NCBI RefSeq assembly: GCF_000226095.1
Contig: NC_016472.1
Span: 5,766,001 to 5,830,000, forward strand
Reading direction: 5' to 3'
Length of the DNA: 64,000 nucleotides
Origin: Thermothelomyces thermophilus ATCC 42464
Taxonomy: Eukaryota > Ascomycota > Sordariomycetes > Sordariales > Chaetomiaceae
Translations under genes and position numbers: made by a program
Notes under the pieces: generated by a model
What the model saw: only the letters and a program-made list of their open reading frames with translations
Databases searched by the model: none
Told to the model about the DNA's origin: nothing
Shown: positions 47,381 to 58,421 of the stretch, in pieces
Layout of the letters: the number at the start of each line of letters is the position of its first letter
Position numbering within the stretch: the first letter of the stretch is position 1

Positions 47381-50300
47381 TCAAACCAGCCCGCCTTCTC
47401 TCGCCGCAGTACTCCTACACGCGTTCTCAAGCGCCTTGAGCCACCTGCCGGGGAGCGCCACGTGCGTGTTCTTGAGGTGTTGCCGGAAATTATCGGCGCG
47501 GTAGAACTTCTTGTTGCGGTCACAGTCGCTTATTCGGTGTACGGACTCGACATGCGCAACCAGCTCCGCCCGGTCAAGGGCAGGGACGCCATCGTCGCCG
47601 TCCTTGCGCACAAACTCGCCGCCGCAGAAGCCGCACACGTCCCAGGTCGTGCCCTGGTACGACTGCGTGTGGTAGGCCTGCAGCGGGTCCTCGAGGGCCT
47701 TGCACGACCAGAAATCGGCCTTGAGGTGGATCGCGTTGAGGTGGCGCTCGGCCTCGGTGGGAGACTTGAAACGCTTCTTGCACTGCGTGCAGGGGTGCGG
47801 CTTTTCTGCTTCGTGGTTTCTGGGAAGAGCAAGATTGGGTTAATTAGCGGTGGCTTGGTGCGACAATTATTATACGGTTGGCGGACAGAGACTTACGTGA
47901 GCTCTTCGCGGGTGTGGAAATGCCGCGGGGCACGCGGACAGCAGTTGCAAACAAAGGTGGGCACAGCGACGATGCCCAAGCCGGCAGCCGACCCGTCGTG
48001 CCGAGCGGCAGCACTCTCCGCCATCACCTGATCGAGCGACTGGGAAGACCCGTTGTGGTGCGCAGAGAACAGCGCGGTCGGGTTGATGGTCGCGAGGTCG
48101 ACGGACACGTCACCGTTCAGGTCTGCCACGCTACCGCAGAAGGAGACGGCAGCAAAGGATGACTCGTACAGACTGGTTACATCCGTCGACATAGTTCGCG
48201 CTAGGCTATCCGAGCTCAAGTTTGAGAACCTCGTCGACGCTTGTGCCGAGTAACGGCTGTTCCACGAGTCCCTCTTCCCCTGACCGACGGACGGACTGGG
48301 GAAGCCGAGACCATCCTCGAACGTGCTGGGACTCAAGGAGACGGGGGACCCGACTTTAATACCACGGACGGAGGAAGGAGAGGCCAGAGACAACGGCGAC
48401 CTTTGACCCGTGGTTTCCAGACCGAAGTCAAAAAAGTCGAGCGAGCCAATCTGAAGCAGCCGCCGGAGGAACTGGTAGGGAGTCCGGATGCCGGCCTCGG
48501 GCCACTTGTCGACTTCGCACGCGACACGAGCCGAGGCGTGATGGAGCTCCGGGACCGAGGTCTCCGGGATGACGGAATTGTCCGTCAACGCGTACTGCAG
48601 CCGTCCGTCAAGCAGGGGATCGTATTTGGCCGATGCCGCCGTGAAGAGCACGGCGGGAAGATGCATATATTGGGTCGCGGTGAGATCCTCGGCGGGGACG
48701 TCGTCGGACGATTGAAAACGAAGCTGCTTTTCGATAATGATCAAGGCGTGGCGCACATAGCTCTGGATGTAAAGGCTGTAGAAGGTCGATAGCCACCACC
48801 TCCTGTCTCGCATGTTCTCCTTGTTGAAGATGACGGAGGACAGCTCGTCGACAAAGGCAGATACTTGGGTACGCAGGCTGTGAATGCACTCCACCTGGCA
48901 TTGCCCGCCACCGCAGTCCTCATGTTCGCCCGGAGAGAGGAGGTTTGCCGAATGGAGCCGCAGGGCCTCGAGGCAGTGCCTGAGACAGACCATGGACATG
49001 ATGACCAGGGATGTCTTGGGACGTCGACAGTCAGCGATGCAATTCATTCATCGCCCGTGGTGCGTGAACTTTACCTGGCCAACCTCCGCCTCGTAGATGC
49101 ATGCTGTTTCCAGCATGTTCATGAAGCTCTCCCAAGATTTGATTTCGAGCGCCGGCAATAGAGCCGGGTTCTCGGCCAGCTCCCATGCGATTATAGCAAT
49201 CAGCTCGGTGTAGGAGACCGAGGTGCCTCCCGATGAATAACTTCTCTGTAAGGAAGTGCGATCGCGGTATCTCCCCGCCTCGATGAACGATATGAATCGG
49301 GCTTGGGATGCAGGGTCGGTGATGGAGAGTTTATGGCCGGCGCCTTCGAGGACGGCTTTCATGTCGGCTAGTCTTTGGCTCTCTGCAGATAGGAGACACT
49401 GCTCTGCAATGTCCACGGATCGGCACCGCCGCGGAAGCCCTGAGGCGCCACGCGTCTCCGGCTTCGGTTCGGGACAGAGGAGTTGAGGTGGCATGGAGTT
49501 GCGTAGGGGTCCCCGCCGGCAACCGATGAGAGGCCAAAGAGGCGCATCCTCGCCGAGGTGAGGCATCGGGACGCTCTGCAGGCAGCACCTGCACGGGCTG
49601 CCGGGGTCGCACTTTGATGCGGTATCATCAGCTTTGCAGACCTGAAGGCGCGGTAGCCATGGTTGGGGCTTACTTTGCGACGCAGAACTTTGCATCTCCA
49701 ACAAGCACCGCCGGCCGCTTCCAGAGCCCTCATGTCACGGCGGCCAGTTTCCGTCAGGGGCCCTCGCCGGCCGCCGCTCTTGGAGATGGAAGTCTTGAGG
49801 GTTGAAACGTGCTTGCTGATCGAGTCGCTGATGCGCTCGCTGCAGCTTGGCCGTCGCATCAATTGCTGATTGACGGCGGTGCCTGTCCCCTTTGGCTGAG
49901 CAGGCTGAGAACTTGGTTCCTGGGATGCGTGGGAGGCGACGTTAAACACCTGGTACTCGGGCACCGTTGGCAGTTCTGGGAGGCACAGCGTCGTATCGAG
50001 CTCGGTGGATGAGCGGGAACACGAGGAGGACGGATGGGCTGCGCATTGCCGAGATTTGGAAGCGGCTTGAGCGGGTTCGAGGCGCGACATGGAGACCTCG
50101 CGGCTCCTGACGTCGTGGTTATACCCCAGACCTAGCTCCATAGCCAATGAGTGCAGCACAATGGCCTTGGATGCGTCGCAGTTTTTGAACCTGATTTCAT
50201 CCCCAGCCCAGCCCTTGGAGAGGAGCGACAACTGCCGGCGCAATCGCTGACGGGCTACGCCATTGGGCGTTCCCCCCTCGTCCGGCAACCTTGCATCGTC

Positions 50301-50795
50301 CGAGCCAGCGTCTGAACGGGGTGCCGGGAAGACGGCGCGCGTAGAGGGCGGTGCAGAAGGTTGCTGCGGCATGTTGGCGGGTTGAGCGCTGTAGTCTGGA
50401 GCAGCTGGCAGGACGCCTTCATCCTCGACGAAAAGAAGGTCGGCGGGCATGCTAGTTTCGAGCGGCCCGTAGTTGACGCCCATGTGAGCTTCCTGTTGAC
50501 TGACCGCAAGTTCCAAGTCGCCCGCCCACAGAGCGGCGTCAAGGTCAAAGTCGAGGTCCATGGGATCCGTGACTCCATGATGCGACGCATAGTGCAGCTG
50601 ATCAGTCGGGTTTTGCACGGCACCAGCAGCATCATGCTCATCAGCTGCCGCGGGCTCTGCGGCGTTAAAAGTCGCGCCTGTGAGGTAAACCGTCAGAGTG
50701 AGCGCACGGCGCAAATAAGGAATGCATCGACAGCAATCGCGACGGCAGGCCGAGATCCCGTGCTCATCGTTGCTCCAGGGAACCCTACCCATCAT
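47381..50795 (-). CDS. Large zinc-finger regulator: central Zn-cluster-like motif plus C-terminal C2H2 fingers
   Basis: Five exons, complement(join(47381..47819, 47897..49014, 49075..49611, 49674..50677, 50789..50795)), 1034 aa. Every junction is GT-AG and in frame, though the 7-bp first exon (ATG ATG G) is the least certain. Residues 1-320 are low-complexity and acidic. A Cys cluster CWRCKVLRRKCDPGSPCRCC spans residues 328-347 across an exon junction and resembles the first half of a Zn2Cys6 cluster with unusual spacing. Residues ~400-850 are largely helical. At the C-terminus, C2H2 units include CNCC...H...NH and CTQCKKRF...HLNAIH (899-920), then CGFCGGEF...HVESVH and a weaker last unit. 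Inferred DNA-binding regulator; target unknown. It is convergent with AA9, but no regulatory link can be read. Confidence 0.85.
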
Positions 50796-52410
50796 TCTTC
50801 ACGATGCAGGGCCCGGCGGGGCGTTGCTCCCCGGGCGCTGTCGGGGTCGCAGAACAGAGTCTCTGAAGTGGGGTAGGCCAGTGAGGCCTGAGGGGTCTTC
50901 CTCTACCACCCAACGAGCGCAGGCGAGGTTCATGGGCCGAGAGTCTTGCTCATTCGGCTGCTGTGCCTAAGAAGCCCTCTTTCCGAGCCTATAGCATGGA
51001 AAGACAAAGTGGGAAAGAACGAAGCAAAAAATGAAGCGACGCTGGATGGCAATAGGGCAATAGCCTCGGGTTCAGGCAGAAAGTCGTCTGGATGATCGCT
51101 CTCCAGGCGCAAAGGCCACCTCAAGCGAGGGCCGCCGCCAATCAGTCCATTCCAATCCTTCTTGCGCTCTCGAAGTGGAGAACCAAACCCGAAGAGGTCG
51201 CCCATTGTTGGCTTATCTAAGCTCCCGTAGCCGCCGCCCGAGGCCAGGGCAAATGCCGCCTGTTCGGTGTCCGCCTCTCGGTGCGCGTGGTTGGTGAACC
51301 AGGAAGGACCGCAAGCCTGCACCTGGCCCTGGCAGGGGTCCTCGGGGCGATGTGCCGTGCCGCCGGCCTGGGAGCTGGGCAACTTTGGTAATGGGGTTGT
51401 CTTTCACAAAAGCGGCCCGCCCGCGCGGCAGTCGGCCTCGGCCGCTGCTGACATTGGTCGTTGCTTCTTCGGCCCCCATGACACGAGATATCGCGCGATC
51501 CGGGGAAAAGTGCACAACTCCCATTTGGCCGGCCATTTCGACTCGATTGATTCGGATCTTTTCTTAGCCGTTGGCGCAATGCCAATGTTCAGACCATGAG
51601 TTTAGCAGAAATTCACCTGATTCGATACGAACAAGCACTGCGCCCAGGCTTTCACGCTGACCCGATGGCTCTTTTCCGATAACGCATCCTAATCCCCGAC
51701 TGGGTGCTTGAGGGACTCTCAATTCCTTTTTGCGACGTCACGGAGTCAGATCCCTTCCTTGCCTGCGCTGGGCAGATTGGGGTTCAGAGCCAAGGCGTGT
51801 GCGAGGTTTTTAATGAACCTCGTTAACGGATTATTCATCAATCCCCCCAGGCATCGCAGTGGGCGACCCGATTTGCTCACAAAAATAGGACCTGCGTCCC
51901 TGAGAAGTCTTCGGTGCAGCTTTGCCGTCATCCTGCGCATGCACACCGCCGCCTGTCTCTTCATAATCGCCGGCTGAAAGCGATGGAGCTCTTCTCTCGT
52001 GCGTCCTCTCCCAACCAGTCCATCATTCTCCTCGGCTTCTCTTAGCAACGGCATTTCTGTGTTTGCTGGTCATTGGGACTGAGCGTCTTGTTCGGCCAGA
52101 CAACTGGAAACGGACGTCATAAAAGAAAGCGAAGGGCTAAAAAGCATATTGTTGTCGCACAAACCGCCGTGCCGTGATGACCGAAAAGGGACCATCCATA
52201 TCACCCACACGCCGCGGCGTTAAAAATTGATGTTGAGTAGGATGCGATGGCGAAAAGATTCGTGGGGTTTTTCATTTTGAGGGAGGAGCTCATGCCGGTC
52301 TGATGATATTCAGATTGAGAAAAGAGGCTGTCAACAAGAAGCCGAGTAATTAACAGACGTGAAGAGCACGGCCCCACTCGGGTTCGGTGACAATTTCGAG
52401 CAATTACTTC
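50796..52410. other. Divergent promoter region, no supported gene
   Basis: About 1.6 kb between the zinc-finger and F-box gene starts. Several overlapping GC-rich frames near 50950-51600 exist on both strands without domain features. Confidence 0.55.
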
Positions 52411-53814
52411 ATGAACGGGAACCCGTTCACTAATGCTCCTCCACCTAACCCCTCTCCCCACGATGCTAAGGCGGACGAGTTTCCAGACTTCAGCACGGCC
52501 AACTGCTTCTCGGCCGAAAACATGTCCGAACATTGCAGCACAAGCCGGGGCTTGACAGGGCTTCCGTATGAACTCCTGGCGGAAATCTGCAGCTATCTGT
52601 GCGCTCACTGTGTTTGCAAACACACAACCAACATCTGGCCCTTCGACGCAGACGCCCAGTGGCAGGGCGATGGCCGACCAGCATCGCGGTTTGAGAGGAC
52701 GGGGTCCGCGAGCCTGCTTAATCTCAGCCGCGTGTGCAGGACCTTGCGTGCCATTGCAGAACCGTTTCTGTATCATTTCCCTTGCACGTCCAGACACCCA
52801 GATCTTTGGATCCTCGTCAACACCTTGTCGAACAGGCCTGACTTGGCGCTGAAGGTCTCGGCAGTCGCCATCGCGTATCCCACCCTGTCCCCCTCGACAT
52901 CAGCGCCCGAATCACGACGCTCGTTTCCGCCGAGCTTCCTTGACGCAGTGAAGGAGCGTATACGCGAAGCGGGATCAATACCTCGGGACGGTCTCTTGGG
53001 TGTGCAGGAAGATGGGGAAGACTCGCCTGTCGGCATAATACACAATCTCGGCGGACTCGTGGAGCACACCGCTTTGGTCTCTATGCTACTTCAACTCGTC
53101 CCAAACGCAGAGGCCGCCCGATTTTGCCTGCCCTACGAACCGTTCTGTGCCTTGGCTGCGGATATAATATCCCGGGCCCCGCCGCTCGCGTCATTGAGGA
53201 AGCTTGCTTTCAGCAGCATATCCAATGACAGGTTCCTCCTGGTTGATCAAGCCACCCCCATCATGCGCTTGGCACAAAATCTCGAGGCTCTGCATTTCGA
53301 TAGGTGCGGTGCCGTTACCAACCTTTTCAGCGCTTCTCTGGGCCGTAACTCGCCTGCCGACCCCCCTCCGCTGTCCAAGCTCACCGAGTTGTCTTTAGCT
53401 GACTCGCAGCTCTCAGTCGCCTCTCTCGCCGCCCTCCTCAACTCGGTGGGACCAAGACTCTCCAAGTTCAAAATCCGGCGATCCTCGCCCACTCTCAGCT
53501 TCGGTGACGTCCTCGCTGTACTCCAGCCTTGGAAGGGCACCCTGAGGGAGCTGACAATTCTCAACTCGCACGAGGCGCCATCCGAACCGATCGGCTCGGT
53601 CGCTGGCATCCTTCTCCTGCGTGAATTCTATGCGCTTGAAACACTATGCGTCGAGGCCGCAGACTTGGAGTTTCTCGAGTACCTCAGTCGCCAGCCGGGA
53701 GTCAGTTCACTGTTCCCTCCATCCTTGCGCGATTTTAGGCTTCGTGGTGACCCCCGCCGCGTTGCCGCCATAATGAGGGACCCGCTGGTGGCTTTTAACG
53801 CCACAAAGTACTGA
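52411..53814 (+). CDS. F-box protein
   Basis: Single-exon gene, 467 aa. The open frame extends upstream to 52387 but the first ATG is at 52411. After a Pro/Ser-rich N-terminus the F-box reads GLTGLPYELLAEICSYL with SLLNLSRVCRTLRAIAEPFL (residues ~45-115, with an insertion in the middle). The remainder is leucine-rich-repeat-like (LASLRKLAFSSIS, LSKLTELSLADSQL, LRELTILNS). Such proteins act as substrate receptors of SCF ubiquitin ligases through Skp1. The substrate is unknown. GC-rich third positions support coding. Confidence 0.85.
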   Translation: MNGNPFTNAPPPNPSPHDAKADEFPDFSTANCFSAENMSEHCSTSRGLTGLPYELLAEICSYLCAHCVCKHTTNIWPFDADAQWQGDGRPASRFERTGSASLLNLSRVCRTLRAIAEPFLYHFPCTSRHPDLWILVNTLSNRPDLALKVSAVAIAYPTLSPSTSAPESRRSFPPSFLDAVKERIREAGSIPRDGLLGVQEDGEDSPVGIIHNLGGLVEHTALVSMLLQLVPNAEAARFCLPYEPFCALAADIISRAPPLASLRKLAFSSISNDRFLLVDQATPIMRLAQNLEALHFDRCGAVTNLFSASLGRNSPADPPPLSKLTELSLADSQLSVASLAALLNSVGPRLSKFKIRRSSPTLSFGDVLAVLQPWKGTLRELTILNSHEAPSEPIGSVAGILLLREFYALETLCVEAADLEFLEYLSRQPGVSSLFPPSLRDFRLRGDPRRVAAIMRDPLVAFNATKY

Positions 53815-55281
53815 CGTTTCATTGGCTTGGGCTACTACTGATTTATGGCATCTCGCCTTGGGAAGTCTGTCTCGCTCTGGATGAGCACAAAACAGATGCT
53901 AAACATCACGACTACCTCCCTCGTTACCGGTTTAGCAGTGTTGAACTTCTCAGTCATAATTCAGATTATAAGAGCTCTAGTAATTTTTCATGACTCATTA
54001 GAGAGAGCAGTGACAGGCTCTATGTTCTGATTCGGCGACGGTTTTCGTGACGTAACTTGACGCTCGTCAAGCACCCTAGGCTTCGTATGGTAATTAGTGG
54101 CACTCGACCCTGATGTATTAATTATTCATCAAGCCCTATTCTCGGAGTAACTCCGTAATTTGTCCAACATGGGGTATTTCTTCAAACTTTCCAGTCCCAA
54201 GCTCGATTGTCTCAGCGAAACAGACATCCTCAGATGCCCCTAAATCTTCACAGACTTGGTCAAAAAGCTTGCCCTGGGACCGAGTCGTCATATGGCAATG
54301 GATGCTTGTCTTTACTGGAGAAGCCCACCGGAACTAGATAAGTAATTAAGGTAGAGACTGCAAACCCAAACAGCCATTCGGCCGACCCGAAGAGCTCGCG
54401 ATACATTCTCCGCGGGGAAGCGATTCGCACTCGGTGCCGCGATCCTCCATAGCATGTTTTGAATCAATGACATCGTCTGCCTTCCGAGCTGAAGTTGGTT
54501 TTTTTTCGAGAACGGGTACGGTTAGAAAGAAGAAGCAGCCAAGAACAGCTGCCCGCAGTGCCCAGAAAGCCAAGTACGCGGATCAAAAGCTTGTTCTTCT
54601 CCACCCCTTCGGATGGGTATTATGGGACAGGCTTTGGCCCGCCCTTGGCGTCGGCACGCTTCTCGGGGTCCTGCTGGGTCAGAAGGCCGCGGAGGCCGTC
54701 CAAGATGAGAGAGACTCCGCTGTATAAAATGCTTGCATTTAACCGAATGCAATCCTAGGTCCGGAGAATGGCGAAAGGGGGAAAGAGTTTTGATGCATCC
54801 CCTTGTTTCCCCACAGTTTGTCCCGGCATATCTCCGTGATATCACTCTCGTGCCGTGTCTTAATTAGATCATCCGAGGCTTGTTCTCGCCCAAGCCGACA
54901 TGCCCTTCCTCATTGGGTTAACAAGTTACGAAACACCAGCCAAGCATCACGAAATGCCCCGGGTCACCTATTGGCCAGATCCGGCATAGATGCCAGATGG
55001 TTATTGCACCCATATCTTCTTTTGGGTAGATTGGCATCTCCCTTCCCCCGCCCTTTGAAACGGAGCTTTGTTTCCTGTCAGCAGAAAAGCTTTTGCGTAA
55101 TTACAGGTGTAACCACATGTCATTGGAGCCTCAGGGGTTCGTGTCAGAAGCTACCGATTGGTGCGGAAAGTGTGACATGGCAATATCCAAATGAGCCACG
55201 GAGACGGTGAGCTCTTTTGATGGTGTAATTAGAGGATGTTTACCCGGAAATCGGGCAGCTGGTTATCACCTCCTCATGAAC
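53815..55281. other. Intergenic, upstream of the GH11 gene
   Basis: No gene. An imperfect CGGAGTAACTCCGTA palindrome lies at 54143-54157. Frames near 54434-54845 overlap on both strands without domain features. Confidence 0.55.
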
Positions 55282-55288
55282 ATAAATA
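55282..55288 (+). promoter_or_regulatory. TATA-like element of the GH11 gene
   Basis: ATAAATA, about 112 bp before the GH11 ATG. Confidence 0.45.
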
Positions 55289-55399
55289 GAGCCACTGGCT
55301 CCCCTCAAGGGATTGGCGTTCGAAGCATCGTCAGAACCGCAATATACATATTAGTGTAATATCTTGCACCTCATTAGATCCACAATCATCATCAGCATC

Positions 55400-56224
55400 A
55401 TGGTTACCCTCACTCGCCTGGCGGTCGCCGCGGCGGCCATGATCTCCAGCACTGGCCTGGCTGCCCCGACGCCCGAAGCTGGCCCCGACCTTCCCGACTT
55501 TGAGCTCGGGGTCAACAACCTCGCCCGCCGCGCGCTGGACTACAACCAGAACTACAGGACCAGCGGCAACGTCAACTACTCGCCCACCGACAACGGCTAC
55601 TCGGTCAGCTTCTCCAACGCGGGAGATTTTGTCGTCGGGAAGGGCTGGAGGACGGGAGCCACCAGGTAAGACAGCAGCGTACAATCGTCAGGGTTATTGG
55701 TTATATGGTTATCCAGACTTGAGCCGTGGATTTCTTTTATTTCATTTTTCCTTTCCTCCACTCTTAAACACGCTTCGGGCAGCGTTGACAAACCTTCTAA
55801 TATCTTCAGAAACATCACCTTCTCGGGATCGACACAGCATACCTCGGGCACCGTGCTCGTCTCCGTCTACGGCTGGACCCGGAACCCGCTGATCGAGTAC
55901 TACGTGCAGGAGTACACGTCCAACGGGGCCGGCTCCGCTCAGGGCGAGAAGCTGGGCACGGTCGAGAGCGACGGGGGCACGTACGAGATCTGGCGGCACC
56001 AGCAGGTCAACCAGCCGTCGATCGAGGGCACCTCGACCTTCTGGCAGTACATCTCGAACCGCGTGTCCGGCCAGCGGCCCAACGGCGGCACCGTCACCCT
56101 CGCCAACCACTTCGCCGCCTGGCAGAAGCTCGGCCTGAACCTGGGCCAGCACGACTACCAGGTCCTGGCCACCGAGGGCTGGGGCAACGCCGGCGGCAGC
56201 TCCCAGTACACCGTCAGCGGCTGA
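55400..56224 (+). CDS. GH11 endo-beta-1,4-xylanase
   Basis: Two exons, join(55400..55665, 55810..56224), 226 aa, the family's usual size. It has a signal peptide (residues 1-~21) and a short propeptide with a Kex2-like site LARR at 41-44. The single jelly-roll GH11 domain carries catalytic Glu118 in NPLIEYYVQEY (nucleophile) and Glu211 in LATEGWGNAGG (acid/base). It also shows the family motifs DNGYSVSFSNAGDFVVGKGW and TFWQYISNR. There is no carbohydrate-binding module. Cleaves xylan outside the cell. The 144-bp intron splits an Arg codon, a position common in fungal GH11 genes. Confidence 0.96.
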
Positions 56225-57812
56225 CCGTTGGGTGGTGGGGGGCAAAGAGCTGGTCTTAGAACCATCCAACGATCCTTACCATGAAAGAGCTTGTGACTTA
56301 GTCGCTGTTCATGAAAACATGTCTGTTTTACACAGACAAGATTTACCAATTGCAATGAAGCATACGTCAACTCGAACGTGTTTGTGTTTCTCGTGCCTCT
56401 CGTATGAATATGCTATGCTGATGGAGTATCACTCTTGATGTCAAACATGCTATATTAACGACATAACTATAATAAATGATGGGCTTATTAGTCGCGTACA
56501 AACACTCAAAGACGGCAGACTTGTATCCTACATGAGAATAGAAGAATGCATCGCCTGTTCATTACTACTGCCAACGAGATTATTTGGCAGATGGACACAG
56601 TAATTAAACCTAACCCCCTTTCCCGGAACCGAACTCTCCCATGTTTGTGAATTGGTTCCCATCGCCGATGTAATTAGTTCTTTGGAGAAAAAAAAAGAAG
56701 TCAACGGGAGAGTATCAAGCAAAGTCGTAATTAGATCGACAAATGCTTCAAAGTTGAAGCTGTTTTCCTATTGAATGGGAAACGGCAGAAACAGGAAGAG
56801 AACGGAAGAAAATCGGGCTGTTTCTAGGTCTAGCGGTCCGCAAAAGCCGGCCCTACACGGAATGACAGCCTTCTGGCCGGTCAGTGCTCCTGCCTTAATT
56901 CTCATAGCTTCCATACTGTCAGAGAACTCTGCCTGGTGAAGCCGCTCGAGATGAGATGAAAGATGGGAGACACCGGCATCAACATCTGCCAGCTGCCGGC
57001 CCCTCCAACAACAGCAGTCAGAGGGGTCATAAGCCTAAACTTCCTTTCCGTCCCCCAACTTTGGGGTGGTTGGCTCGGTGGTCTACCGATACACGCTTTC
57101 GTTTCCTGTCTCCTAGCAGCTGCGGGTTCAAATGCCGTCGTAGTCTCTCGCACTTTTCACGCTCAGATCCAGTGCCGGTACGGGGCCCTACTTGTTCGGT
57201 TCTGGGGGCTCTACTGGTTTGGTACAGCTAATTATTCGCGTAGCTGTACCCATATGCTTTTGCTCGTCATCTATTCTGTTCATAACTTCATGGTGTTTTG
57301 GTGATTCCTCCGCTCCTGGAGTTCAGTTGTGATTTCGGCTCCCTTTAATTAATATCCGTCTCTTCTTTCTCTCTTCGAACAACGTTACACGGTGCACTTG
57401 GCTCGCTTATAGGCGTTTTATGTTCCCTAGTTTCAATAATTCTCTTTTTTTTCCCGCTAGAATTCGTCTTTCCTCTTCTGTTGTATTAACAACCTAACTC
57501 TTGAACTACTTTTTGTTCCATATTCATCCGAGGATTGCCGCAGACTCTTAGCTTCTGATCTTTTCGCCATTTTCTACCATCGATGGTATCTTTTTGTTCG
57601 CTCTTTCTTCTTCTTCTTCTTCTTCTTTCTTCTTGCACCGTTACGATCGTCTCATTTCAATATTGGACAATAATGGGCACCGGCCGCGGCACAAAAAAAA
57701 AATAAAAAACATCGCAGGCAAAATGCAAGCCCAAGCATTCCACAGCCCTCATCGCTGGAGGCGTGCCCGCGCCGGAAGGAAGCAGCCGTCATGGCTGGCC
57801 TAAAAAAAGGCC
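56225..57812. other. Intergenic, no supported gene
   Basis: AT-rich spacer. A tRNA-like stretch at 57066-57150 was examined and rejected. A CTT microsatellite lies at 57606-57626. Confidence 0.55.
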
Positions 57813-58206
57813 ATGCCTAAGCTGTCGACCGACGCCGTCGACACGTGCTTCTCACAGATGTTCCGAGAAGCGGCCAAAGTCTTGGGCGAGAATCCCAGCA
57901 ACTCGTTTGCGAGCGACCCTATCGAGTTTGTCAAATGGGTGCAGAGACAGCCGGCGCTTGACGTTCGTAGAGCAAGCCTTGTTCGCATATTGAGCACCAT
58001 AATTAGATGCGTCTGCAACGAGTTTCCCAGCCCCATCATGGCAAGACACCACACTGACATTGCTGTTCCTGCACAGGACCGGACCGGCGGTGGCGTGCTG
58101 GCTACGTCGCGTCGGTGTTCTCGGTAGGGTAGGGCCGCGCGGGAGCTGTACGAGACAGAGAGCCTCGATGGCAAGCAGGACAGCGAGGACGGAGCAAGGG
58201 TGGAGA

Positions 58207-58239
<33 letters not shown>

Positions 58240-58421
58240 GCGCCAGTACTGTCTCACCATCGACACGGAGACCATGCTACAGGCCTTTGAAAACCTGCGC
58301 GTCGAAGATGCGGCCCGCTGCCCACTGCGCTCGCCGCAAGAACAGGATCCGTTTCCTCGACGATTCGGAGGAGGAGGAGGTGGTGGTGGTGGTGATGTTG
58401 AGATGGCTACGGGGTAAGTAG
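57813..58421 (+). CDS. Hypothetical protein, exon structure unresolved
   Basis: ATG at 57813 opens a convincing protein-like stretch (MPKLSTDAVDTCFSQMFREA ... FPSPIM, about 72 codons). Beyond about 58035 the coding frame changes. Downstream, a frame with YETESLDGKQDSEDG and a Glu/Asp run encoded by GAGGAC repeats (58207-58238) is followed, in yet another frame, by LTIDTETMLQAFENLRVEDA and a poly-Gly stretch ending near 58415. One or two introns, or repeat-length frameshifts, are needed. No family recognised. Confidence 0.4.

Noticed and set aside
57066-57150. tRNA-like A and B box sequences (TGGCTCGGTGG ... GGGTTCAAATGCC)
   Set aside because: The T stem has a mismatch at its closing pair, no 5' acceptor strand complements the 3' side, and the D-arm region folds into a different hairpin. 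Not a functional tRNA.
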